From NCBI RefSeq assembly GCF_000317145.1, contig NC_020053.1:62001-126000 (forward strand): a DNA stretch of 64,000 bases, read 5' to 3'. Below are positions 52,211 through 60,354 of the stretch, one piece after another. Source of the stretch: Chamaesiphon minutus PCC 6605. Its GTDB lineage: Bacteria > Cyanobacteriota > Cyanobacteriia > Cyanobacteriales > Chamaesiphonaceae. Position numbers and translations under genes: made by a program. The notes below the pieces were generated by a model. That model saw only the letters and a list, made by a program, of their open reading frames with translations. It made no database searches and was not told where the DNA came from. Every line of letters starts with the position of its first letter. The first letter of the stretch is position 1.

Positions 52211-52702
52211 TTAGGTTGAAGATGTGTGGATCTCGCGAGGTATTTTTATTGCCTGCTGAGAGTTGACTCCATCAGTCATCCTTCCGCTCATCTCATAGTG
52301 GGAGATCCGATAGATGACCACTACGTCTGCACGTCCCCAAGTATCGATCCAAGTTCGATTGATAGCAGGAGTAAGTGTCGGATTTTGCTCTTTAATTAAT
52401 TTCGTAACCCGTTCGATATCTTGCCGATCTGTCAGACGTTCAGCTCGACCATTCACCATTACACTGCGCCAATGCAGCGATCCGTGTACTTCTTCAACCT
52501 GTAAGCAAATTTCTGGATTTGCGTCCATGCCATAAGTTTTGATACCTTCAGTGGTAAATAAATAAATATCTGAATCTTCGAGATAATAATGCATTGGCAT
52601 CGCGTAAGGTTTGCCTTCATAGATGAAGGCAAGATGTCCGTAGCCTACTTGATGGAGTAATTTGCGGCTATCTTTTAAACTCATTTCATCGATATTTAGC
52701 AT
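52211..52702 (-). CDS. Pyridoxamine 5'-phosphate oxidase-like flavoprotein, copy 2
   Basis: 163 residues starting MLNIDEMSLKDSRKLLHQVG. Same domain as copy 1 (GHLAFIYEGKPYAMPMHYYLEDSDIYLFTTEG; HWRSVMVNGRAERLTD). A C-terminal extension of ~15 residues (QQAIKIPREIHTSST) is added. Its leader and start codon (CATAATTATTCTCTCT upstream on the plus strand) recur almost exactly at 58938-58975 in front of a flavodoxin remnant, so this leader has been duplicated. First gene of the PNPOx-DUF1816-PNPOx operon. Confidence 0.8.
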   Translation of the reverse strand: MLNIDEMSLKDSRKLLHQVGYGHLAFIYEGKPYAMPMHYYLEDSDIYLFTTEGIKTYGMDANPEICLQVEEVHGSLHWRSVMVNGRAERLTDRQDIERVTKLIKEQNPTLTPAINRTWIDTWGRADVVVIYRISHYEMSGRMTDGVNSQQAIKIPREIHTSST

Positions 52703-52847
52703 AATTATTCTCTCTCAAGATTCAGTTGTCGATCCAGCCTCTGAAGCAAGAAAATCACCAATAAGTCGCATACATTTTAGGGAAATGAACTGCATATATT
52801 GTGAAAGTGAGAAGGTAGTAAAAAAAATGAAGCATTTACGGCAAAAC

Positions 52848-54416
52848 TCATTTAAACGCTTTAACTAAAGCCTCAAACTGCACTCGCAGTGACTTATCAT
52901 GAGGCGTTACGGGTGGGATCTGACGATCGATCCCCAAAAATTGATAAACTGCCATCTGCGCCACCCGCACGGAATATTCGACGGTAAACACAACATCATC
53001 AGGAATCTCGACAAACTGACTGATAAATGCGAGGTTCTTGGAGTGATGCGGGATTGGTACAGGTCGATCCGTGTGTAAACGCGGCATAAACATACTTGTG
53101 ATATACGGCATTCGGCACGGAATACAGTTTGCTGATGCTACAGTGTCGAAATCAAAGCGGAGATGACCGCAGAGTTCTTGGAGAATTTCAGCACCATTGC
53201 ACTCAGCCATCGGTTTGGGCACGAAATTACCCACTCGATCTGGAAATAGAGCATATCCCCAGAACACCTGCACGTCGGTAGGCTGATCGATAAAGTGGGG
53301 TTGATGGGCGATGACGATCGACATCAACCAGTTAGAATCTTTAAACGTCACCAGTCCGCCAGTTCCGGCTTCATTGCCGCTAAATTTGCACATCTTGTCA
53401 AAAAATGCCGGATTTTTGAGCGTGACGGTAAAAGATTCCCAACACGACTCAGCGATACTGCTATTGAAAGCAGCCGGATTTCCAAAATCTGAGTTTTCCG
53501 CAGCCAGCTTTTCCCACAGTGTCCAACTGGTGCAGTCCTGTTTAGTTAATTGTTTGGGGGCACTTGTCATCGAACCCAAACTTGAAGCATCAGTCATCGA
53601 GCCGTTTTGGAGAAAGACTAGATCGCCATTTTTAACGGCAATGGTTTTACTTTCACCGCCTTGCTGATAATGAATACCTGTGACTACTAACTTATTCGTG
53701 GCGATGTGTCGCTCCAGATCCGTCACCTTGCAATCTACATAAAAATGGACATTTTGCTTCGCCAGCCAACTCTGTAACGGACGCACCAATGAATCATACT
53801 GATTGTAGATAGTTCGCTTCACCCCTCCCAAGGTTTCAATTCGCGTGAACTCAAGCATAAAGCGATGTAAATACCGCTTAAATTCGATCGCACTATGCCA
53901 CGGCTGAAAGGCAAAGGTAGTCGCCCACATATACCAGAATTCAGTCTCGAAAAATTCTGGGGATAACCAATCGGTAATGCAACTAGCACCCAACTCGGCT
54001 TCACTAGCCAGACTAAGTTCCAGTAATTCCTTACGATTTGGCATCGAAAAGCCCATCGAACTGACTGGGACTTTCGCCCGCCGAGTATCCACTAATCGTG
54101 CCATTGAATGAGACTTATGCAGCTCGTTAAACTCGATCGTTTCATCGAATACCGTTTTCCCTGCCAGAGTCAGGGAAGGAATCGACTTAAACAGATCCCA
54201 AGTACATTCGTAATTATCGGTCGTCAACATCCGTCCCCCCCGCAGCGAATAACCGTCTATGGGGTTCCCCGCTCCATCCAAACTTCCACCCACGATCGGA
54301 TTGGTTTCGAGGATAAAAATATTTTCGCCAGGAAGTCCGCCGTCGCGAATCATGAAGGCAGCGGCAGATAGAGAACCAATTCCACCACCCAGTAAATATG
54401 CTTTAGATTCAGTCAT
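52848..54416 (-). CDS. ohyA: Oleate hydratase
   Basis: 522 residues, within the family's range. FAD-binding start AYLLGGGIGSLSAAAFMIRDG, then GSLDGAGNPIDGYSLRGGRML, DTRRAKVPVSSMGFSM, FEETEFWYMWATTFAFQPWHSAIEFKRYLHRF and the C-terminal FVEIPDDVVFTVEYSVRVAQ. Flavoprotein that adds water to cis-9 unsaturated fatty acids to give 10-hydroxy acids. This may detoxify free fatty acids released from damaged membranes. Monocistronic; no regulatory site recognised in front. Confidence 0.92.
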   Translation of the reverse strand: MTESKAYLLGGGIGSLSAAAFMIRDGGLPGENIFILETNPIVGGSLDGAGNPIDGYSLRGGRMLTTDNYECTWDLFKSIPSLTLAGKTVFDETIEFNELHKSHSMARLVDTRRAKVPVSSMGFSMPNRKELLELSLASEAELGASCITDWLSPEFFETEFWYMWATTFAFQPWHSAIEFKRYLHRFMLEFTRIETLGGVKRTIYNQYDSLVRPLQSWLAKQNVHFYVDCKVTDLERHIATNKLVVTGIHYQQGGESKTIAVKNGDLVFLQNGSMTDASSLGSMTSAPKQLTKQDCTSWTLWEKLAAENSDFGNPAAFNSSIAESCWESFTVTLKNPAFFDKMCKFSGNEAGTGGLVTFKDSNWLMSIVIAHQPHFIDQPTDVQVFWGYALFPDRVGNFVPKPMAECNGAEILQELCGHLRFDFDTVASANCIPCRMPYITSMFMPRLHTDRPVPIPHHSKNLAFISQFVEIPDDVVFTVEYSVRVAQMAVYQFLGIDRQIPPVTPHDKSLRVQFEALVKAFK

Positions 54417-54557
54417 GTCAATTAACTCTCCAAAAAGCTTGATTTAATCGTGTCTTAAATTTCACAACGGCTTCTATCTCGCTCGCTCTGAATTGTTGTC
54501 GCTCGATCTACGATTGAATCGGCTGAATATGAGGTGAATCATCTTCAGCGATGCCAA

Positions 54558-56939
54558 TTAGTACGACCACTGCCAATTCAGAATCTCAGGCATATCTTCT
54601 CCATGTTTGATAATGTAATGCCTGTGTTCGATCAGTTTGTCGCGGAGAAGCTGTTGGGCGTGGGCACCGATCGATTGGAGCTGTGGGAGTCGAGCGATAA
54701 CGTCCTGCGCGAGATGAAAGCGATCGAGATCGTTGAGCACCACCATATCGAAGGCTGTTGTTGTAGTTCCTTCTTCCTTGTACCCGTGTACATGCAGATT
54801 ATGATGATTGGTGCGGTGACAGGTGAGGCGATGAATCAACCCAGGATAGCCATGATAGGCAAACACGATCGGCTTATCGCGGGTAAAGATGCTATCAAAA
54901 TTTCGATCGCTCAAACCGTGGGGATTTACGCTCGAAGGCTGAAGCGTCATTAAGTCAACGACATTGACCACGCGAATTTTCAAATCGGGAAAGTGTTGAC
55001 GCAAGAAATCAACCGCTGCTAAGGTTTCAAGCGTTGGCACGTCTCCAGCACAGGCCATTACCACATCGGGTTCGCTGCCTTTGTCATTACTCGCCCAGTC
55101 CCAAATTCCAATTCCAGCAGTACAGTGCTCGATGGCAGCATCCATGTCGAGCCACTGTAATTCTGGCTGCTTGCCAGCAATAATCAGATTCACATAATTA
55201 CGACTCCGCAAACAGTGGTTAGTTACCGAGAGCAACGTATTGGCATCGGGTGGCAGATAAACGCGAATTACGCTTGCTTTCTTATTGACGATGTGATCGA
55301 TAAAACCTGGATCTTGATGGGAAAAACCATTGTGATCCTGCCGCCAGACATGAGAAGTGAGTAGGTAGTTAAAAGAAGCGATCGATCGCCGCCAAGGAAT
55401 GTCATGAGTGACTTTCAACCATTTAGCATGTTGATTGAACATCGAGTCGATGATGTGAATGAATGCTTCGTAACAGGAGAAGAAGCCGTGGCGACCCGTT
55501 AACAGATATCCCTCTAGCCAGCCCTGACACATGTGTTCGCTCAAAACTTCCATTACCCGACCATCTACTGCAATATGGTCGTCCGTCGGCAGGATTTCGG
55601 CAGTTGAGACGCGATTGGTCACTTCCAAAATCGCATTCCACCGATTTGAGTTATTTTCATCAGGACTCATCACTCGAAAATTGCGACTGTCCAGGTTTAG
55701 CTTCATCACATCCCGTAAGAACTCCCCCATGACGCGGGTTGGCTCTGCGGTAATCGTGCCTGGTTTGGGAACTTCAACCGCATAGTCCTGGAAGTTAGGG
55801 AGCTTCAGATCTTTGAGCAATAACCCGCCATTGGCATGAGGATTTGCCCCCATCCGGCGATCGCCCTTCGGCGCGAGTTCTGCCAAATCTTCCAGCAATT
55901 TCCCGCTGTCATCAAACAGTTCTTCTGGCTGGTAACTCTTCATCCAGTCTTCCAGCAGTTTGATATGCTCTGGCTTGCTAGCGAATTCGGTTAAAGGCAC
56001 CTGATGAGCGCGAAACGTATTTTCAATCGGAATTCCATCCACAAATTTAGGCCCCGTCCATCCCTTGGGAGTTTTCAGTACAATCATCGGATGTCGGGGA
56101 CGCTTTGAGCAGCCATTGATGCGGGCATCGTGTTGGATCGCGCGGATCTCATCAATGACGAGATCCAGCGTTGCTGCCATCTGTTGGTGCAAGATTTCGG
56201 GGTCGTCTCCCTCGATAAAATAAGGCTTGTAGCCATAGCCCATCAGTAGGCTTTCTAGTTCCTCTGGGTCGATCCGCGCCAATACCGTCGGATTGGCAAT
56301 TTTATAGCCATTCAAATGCAGAATTGGCAGAACTGCACCATCGCGGGCTGGATTCAGAAACTTGTTGGAGTGCCAACTGGTTGCCAACGCTCCAGTTTCA
56401 GCTTCGCCATCGCCAACAACGCAGCAAACTAACAGATCGGGGTTGTCGAAGGCGGCACCATAGGCATGAAGTAGTGAGTAGCCTAGCTCCCCGCCCTCGT
56501 GGATCGAACCAGGTGTTTCAGGGGCAACGTGGCTGGGAATTCCGCCTGGAAATGAGAACTGTTTGAACAGCCGCTGCATCCCCTCGGTATCCTGAGAGAT
56601 ATTTGGATAAACCTCGCTGTAAGTCCCTTCCAGATAGGTGTTGGCAACGATCCCTGGCCCGCCATGACCTGGGCCGATGACATACATCACGTTCAAATCC
56701 CGCGCTTTAATGACCCGATTGAAATGAGCGTAGATAAAGTTAAGACCTGGAGTTGTGCCCCAATGTCCGAGCAGTCGCGGTTTGATGTGTTCGAGTTTGA
56801 GCGGTTCATGCAGAAGTGGATTGTCGAGGAGATAAATCTGACCGACTGAAAGATAGTTCGCAGCTCGCCAGTAAGCATGAATCTTTCGCAGTTCTTCTGT
56901 TGTTAAGGTTTTGGGCATGATGCGAGTGGCAATTGTCAT
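54558..56939 (-). CDS. xfp: Xylulose-5-P/fructose-6-P phosphoketolase
   Basis: 793 residues, typical length. ThDP-dependent pattern: [57 protein letters not shown] (GDG...N-type ThDP motif), [14 protein letters not shown] and [12 protein letters not shown]. Splits xylulose-5-P or fructose-6-P with phosphate into acetyl-phosphate and a smaller sugar phosphate, a carbon-saving route in cyanobacteria. Copy 3 of the 35 bp conserved sequence lies ~60 bp upstream. An internally deleted ghost copy stands at 60004-60228. Confidence 0.94.
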   Translation of the reverse strand: MTIATRIMPKTLTTEELRKIHAYWRAANYLSVGQIYLLDNPLLHEPLKLEHIKPRLLGHWGTTPGLNFIYAHFNRVIKARDLNVMYVIGPGHGGPGIVANTYLEGTYSEVYPNISQDTEGMQRLFKQFSFPGGIPSHVAPETPGSIHEGGELGYSLLHAYGAAFDNPDLLVCCVVGDGEAETGALATSWHSNKFLNPARDGAVLPILHLNGYKIANPTVLARIDPEELESLLMGYGYKPYFIEGDDPEILHQQMAATLDLVIDEIRAIQHDARINGCSKRPRHPMIVLKTPKGWTGPKFVDGIPIENTFRAHQVPLTEFASKPEHIKLLEDWMKSYQPEELFDDSGKLLEDLAELAPKGDRRMGANPHANGGLLLKDLKLPNFQDYAVEVPKPGTITAEPTRVMGEFLRDVMKLNLDSRNFRVMSPDENNSNRWNAILEVTNRVSTAEILPTDDHIAVDGRVMEVLSEHMCQGWLEGYLLTGRHGFFSCYEAFIHIIDSMFNQHAKWLKVTHDIPWRRSIASFNYLLTSHVWRQDHNGFSHQDPGFIDHIVNKKASVIRVYLPPDANTLLSVTNHCLRSRNYVNLIIAGKQPELQWLDMDAAIEHCTAGIGIWDWASNDKGSEPDVVMACAGDVPTLETLAAVDFLRQHFPDLKIRVVNVVDLMTLQPSSVNPHGLSDRNFDSIFTRDKPIVFAYHGYPGLIHRLTCHRTNHHNLHVHGYKEEGTTTTAFDMVVLNDLDRFHLAQDVIARLPQLQSIGAHAQQLLRDKLIEHRHYIIKHGEDMPEILNWQWSY

Positions 56940-56997
56940 GTTAGGTAAATGGTAGAAGTTTACAACTGGAAATTTTGAGAGCGATCGCCATCATTTA

Positions 56998-57040
56998 AAC
57001 TCTAGAGCTGAATTCTGAGAAAGTTATGAGGGTTGCTTCG
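56998..57040 (-). promoter_or_regulatory. Conserved 35 bp upstream sequence, copy 3
   Basis: Minus strand CCCTCATAACTTTCTCAGAA then TTCAGCTCTAGAGTT and AATGAT, about 60 bp before the phosphoketolase start, the same distance as at copy 1. A dispersed-repeat block (57039-57071) adjoins it. Confidence 0.65.
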
Positions 57041-57069
57041 TAACCGAGAGCCTCTCTCCTGGAGAATTG

Positions 57070-57149
57070 TTAGGGCATCCATCCGAACACATGACAAACC
57101 ACGAGACAGGCACCAAACATGATGACCATGCCGATCGTATTTTTAATAA
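57070..57149 (-). pseudogene. C-terminal remnant of the 49-residue TM protein
   Basis: Read leftward it encodes FIKNTIGMVIMFGACLVVCH then VFGWMP and a TAA stop, matching residues ~24-49 of the 46054 gene with a few conservative changes. The N-terminal half is gone. Together with the adjoining 35 bp sequence and repeat block, it shows that a block of at least 150 bp is shared between 45982-46135 and 56998-57149. Confidence 0.75.
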
Positions 57150-57158
57150 ACGCTGTCT

Positions 57159-58091
57159 TCAGCTATCGCTCTCAAGCATTGCCTTTGCTTGCAAAAGTTC
57201 CTGGTGCTTTTCTTCGCTGACCGTGGGATAGTGGAGATTGAGTTCCTTCAATTGGGCATAAATAATGCCTGCTACAGCAAGGCGAGTAAACCATTTGTGG
57301 TCGGCTGAGATGATGTGCCAAGGTGCCGCCTCGGTGCTGGTGTGATTGAACATATCTTCGTAAACAGTCATGTAGTCATCCCAAAAAGCGCGCTCCTTCG
57401 CATCATTAGTGGAAAATTTCCAGTTTTTTTCAGGGCGATCGATTCGTTCTAAAAAGCGTTTCTTTTGTTCTTCTTTGGAGACATTCAGGAAAAATTTCAG
57501 GATTACTGTGCCGTTCTTGACAAGATACTTCTCGAAGTGATTGATCTCCTCAAACCGCTGCTGCCACAGGTGTTTGTCGATGAGGCTAGGCGGCAGGTGC
57601 CGTTGCTCGATAATTTCTGGATGGACTCGGGTGATTAAGATTTCCTCGTAATAAGAGCGATTAAAAATGCCAATTTTTCCGCGTTCTGGTAGTGCTTTGG
57701 AACATCGCCAGAGATAGTCGTGATTCAACTCTTCTGTGGACGGAGCTTTTAAGCTATGCACTTGACATCCCTGGGGATTGATACCGGACATTACATGCTT
57801 GATAGTGCTATCTTTACCCGCCGCATCCATCGCTTGAAAAATAATCAGCAACGAGTAAGTATTTTGGGCATACAGCAGATCTTGGTAATGTGCTAAAGCC
57901 TCAATGACTTCCTGTAAGTCACTTTCAGAGTCTGACTTCTTCAGATAATGGGCTTTGTAATCTGGGTCATAGTCTTTGGCAAGGGAAATTTTCTGCCCTG
58001 GCGGAACCATAAAGGAACGCATAAATTCGGTATGACTTTTGGTGTCAAATAGTTTCAATGCCGAATCAGGGTTGCTGTGATGTTTTGTCAT
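57159..58091 (-). CDS. ppk2: Polyphosphate kinase 2
   Basis: 310 residues. PPK2 motifs: LLIIFQAMDAAGKDSTIKHVMSG (Walker A, ~82-104), GRIGIFNRSYYEE-like (GKIGIFNRSYYEEILITRVHP; Walker B/lid region) and WKFSTNDAKERAFWDDYMTVYEDMF. Transfers phosphate between polyphosphate and ADP/AMP or GDP; the class I subgroup cannot be resolved further by eye. Fits with the acetyl-phosphate and phosphorolytic genes as an ATP-sparing energy set. Start ATG 58091 has AGGAGATT upstream. Confidence 0.92.
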   Translation of the reverse strand: MTKHHSNPDSALKLFDTKSHTEFMRSFMVPPGQKISLAKDYDPDYKAHYLKKSDSESDLQEVIEALAHYQDLLYAQNTYSLLIIFQAMDAAGKDSTIKHVMSGINPQGCQVHSLKAPSTEELNHDYLWRCSKALPERGKIGIFNRSYYEEILITRVHPEIIEQRHLPPSLIDKHLWQQRFEEINHFEKYLVKNGTVILKFFLNVSKEEQKKRFLERIDRPEKNWKFSTNDAKERAFWDDYMTVYEDMFNHTSTEAAPWHIISADHKWFTRLAVAGIIYAQLKELNLHYPTVSEEKHQELLQAKAMLESDS

Positions 58092-58153
58092 ACTTTTAAA
58101 TCTCCTGTCAATATAATGTGTTGAGATCTGCGAACTGACAGAATTAACAATTG

Positions 58154-58363
58154 CTACTTTTGAGGTTGGGAAGAATTAATTGGTGAACTGACTGGTTGAG
58201 GACGAGAACGACCCCACCACCAACCTAAACCTCCTCCTGCAAATAAGGAAAAAGCAAACACCGCAAGACAACAAGCTACCATCATGCCCATCATCATATT
58301 CATCCCAGACATCCCAGATGTTTGCGGACGATTTTCCAATTCTCCTTGCTCTTTCTTATTCAT
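58154..58363 (-). CDS. Small Met-rich single-TM protein
   Basis: 69 residues: MNKKEQGELENRPQTSGMSG, then a Met-rich TM helix (MNMMMGMMVACCLAVFAFSLF) and a GGGLGWWWGR turn with a Pro/Ser tail. Composition is like DUF2933-type metal-associated small membrane proteins, but I cannot name it. Good ribosome site (GGAGAATT) before the ATG. It sits 62 bp upstream of ppk2 on the same strand. Confidence 0.65.
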   Translation of the reverse strand: MNKKEQGELENRPQTSGMSGMNMMMGMMVACCLAVFAFSLFAGGGLGWWWGRSRPQPVSSPINSSQPQK

Positions 58364-58468
58364 TTTTTAATTCTCCGTATTTATTTGGTTGATTTGATAT
58401 GTGGGGTAACGATCGAGATAACTACTCCTGGCAATCGAGCAGATTTTTATACATTATAAATTCTGATT

Positions 58469-58921
58469 TTAAATGCCAAATTCTTGCTTGAGTTGAGCCA
58501 CCCAGTTTTCAATCCGTTTATCGGTCAATTCAGACTGGTTATCTTCATCCAATGCCAGACCGACAAACTTACCATCCCTGACCCCTTTAGACTCATTAAA
58601 TTCGTAGCCTTCAGTAGACCAGTAGCCGACGGTCATACCACCTCGCTCGGAAATTTTTTCCTCTAATATGCCGATCGCATCTTGAAAGCTGTCGGCATAG
58701 TTAACCTGATCTCCGAGTCCAAAATAGGCTACCTTTTTGCCAGTGAAATCAATGTTGTCAAGTTCCTCATAAAAGACATCCCAGTCTGCTTGTAATTCAC
58801 CAACGTTCCAGGTGGGGCAGCCAATAATAATATTTTCACGATCGAAATCACTCGCTGCTGCCTTGGAAATATCTATGATTTCAACGACAGTATCCCCGCC
58901 AAACTCTGTTTGAATTGTCTC
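58469..58921 (-). pseudogene. Flavodoxin remnant fused to a foreign leader
   Basis: Frame read leftward from 58921: ETIQTEFGGDTVVEIIDISK, then CPTWNVGELQADW, GLGDQVNYADSF, GYEFNESKGVRDG and LKQEFGI at the end. This is residues ~17-169 of a flavodoxin, well conserved with the isiB at 24337. The FMN phosphate loop (GTQTGxT) is missing. Instead, 58922-58975 matches the leader and first codons (MLNID) of the PNPOx copy at 52702, out of frame with the flavodoxin. It cannot make a functional flavodoxin. Confidence 0.85.
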
Positions 58922-58978
58922 TGAGATCGATATTTAGCATCATTATTCTCTCTGAAGATTCAGTTTTGGTACAGCCTC

Positions 58979-60007
58979 TCAAGCTTCTATCCTTTCTATT
59001 GCGGACTTGTATTCGCCTTGACGCGCTGCCCAATTGCATTTTGCTTGATGCAGCAGAGCTTGTTGTGCCGCCAACACATTAGCTTCCTTGCCTTGCCAAA
59101 GCTCTAGAGCAGGTTGCTGGATGGCACGTCCAAAGGAAAACGACAAAGCCCAAGGCAATCGTGACTTGAATCGGAGATTCATGGCGTTCAAACGAGCCGA
59201 AGCGAGTTCGCCAGATTGACCGCCCGACAAGAATGCAATCCCCGAAACAGCCGCAGGGACAGATCGCAAAAGACAGTTAACCGTAGCATCAGCCACCTCA
59301 TCCAATGATGCTTGCTTAGAACAAGTTAATCCCGAAAGCACCATGTTGGGCTTCAGAATCATGCCCTCCAACATTACCCGTTGTGTGTAGAGTTGGTTAA
59401 AAACGGTTCGCAGAATTTCCTCAGTGACTTCGACACAACGCTCTAAAGTATTCTCACCGTCCATCAGCAATTCTGGCTCGACAATGGGAACCAGTCCGAC
59501 CTCTTGGCACAATGCAGCATAGCGAGCTAGTGAATGGGCATTGGCTTCGATACAACCTCGACTGGGAATGCGATCGCCTAAGACAATTACTGCACGCCAC
59601 TTCGCAAAACGAGCACCCATTTGCAAATATTCCTTGAGGCGATCGCGCAATCCGTCCAGACCTTCGGTAATCTTCTCTCCAGAATGACCTGCCATGTCCG
59701 TGGCTCCGATGTCAACTTTGATTCCAGGAATAATTCCCGCGTCAATAATGACTTGAATAAAGGAAGTGCCGTCTTGCTTTTGCTGGCGGATTGTCTCATC
59801 GTAGAGAATCACGCCACTAATATACTCACCAAGACTGGGAGTAGTAATAATCAATTCCCGATAGGCGCGGCGAAAATCTATCGTCTGGGGAATGTCTAGC
59901 TTCGCGAATCGTTTGTTGCAGGTTGGATTACTTTCATCCATCGCCAGCAGACCTTTGGAGTCAGCAACCATCTTCCTTGCCGTGTCTATCAGCTCATCTA
60001 CATTCAT
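58979..60007 (-). CDS. Class I fructose-bisphosphate aldolase
   Basis: 342 residues, class I (Schiff-base) type: GLLAMDESNPTCNKRFAKL, GVILYDETIRQQ, WRAVIVLGDRIPSRGCIEANAHSLARYAALCQEVGLVPIVEPELL, MLEGMILKPNMVLSG (catalytic Lys) and FLSGGQSGELASARLNAM. Cleaves or forms fructose-1,6-bisphosphate. Cyanobacteria normally use class II; class I is the accessory form. Its start overlaps the end of the phosphoketolase ghost. Confidence 0.92.
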   Translation of the reverse strand: MNVDELIDTARKMVADSKGLLAMDESNPTCNKRFAKLDIPQTIDFRRAYRELIITTPSLGEYISGVILYDETIRQQKQDGTSFIQVIIDAGIIPGIKVDIGATDMAGHSGEKITEGLDGLRDRLKEYLQMGARFAKWRAVIVLGDRIPSRGCIEANAHSLARYAALCQEVGLVPIVEPELLMDGENTLERCVEVTEEILRTVFNQLYTQRVMLEGMILKPNMVLSGLTCSKQASLDEVADATVNCLLRSVPAAVSGIAFLSGGQSGELASARLNAMNLRFKSRLPWALSFSFGRAIQQPALELWQGKEANVLAAQQALLHQAKCNWAARQGEYKSAIERIEA

Positions 60008-60228
60008 TTGGGGTTACTCCACTGCCAATTCAGAATCTCAGGCATATCCTCTCCATGTTTGATAATGTAATGTCTGTGTTCGATCGGTTTGTCGCGCAGA
60101 AGCTGTTGTGCGTGAGCACCGATCGATTGGATCTGTGGGAGTCGATCGATAACATCTTGAGCCAGATGAAAGCGATCGAGTTCCTGACTGGTTAGGGCTT
60201 TTAGCACGGTTCGAGCAGCGATTGTCAT
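60004..60228 (-). pseudogene. Internally deleted phosphoketolase ghost
   Basis: The frame gives MTIAARTVLKALTSQE, matching the xfp start [16 protein letters not shown], then jumps directly to [20 protein letters not shown] and continues to [12 protein letters not shown], matching the last ~55 residues of xfp. About 720 central residues are gone but the frame is intact (74 residues). It overlaps the aldolase start by 4 bp, so it may now act as a translated leader. The catalytic parts are absent. Confidence 0.88.
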
Positions 60229-60354
60229 CGGTTTTATCCTCGTTAGTAAGAAAGTTATCGGAAGTATCGATTGCCGTCTGTCTTGTCGCGCTGTCTTGTC
60301 TCCCTGCTTTGCCCTACGCGCTGTATGCGAGCGAATCGAGATGTAACTATTGGC

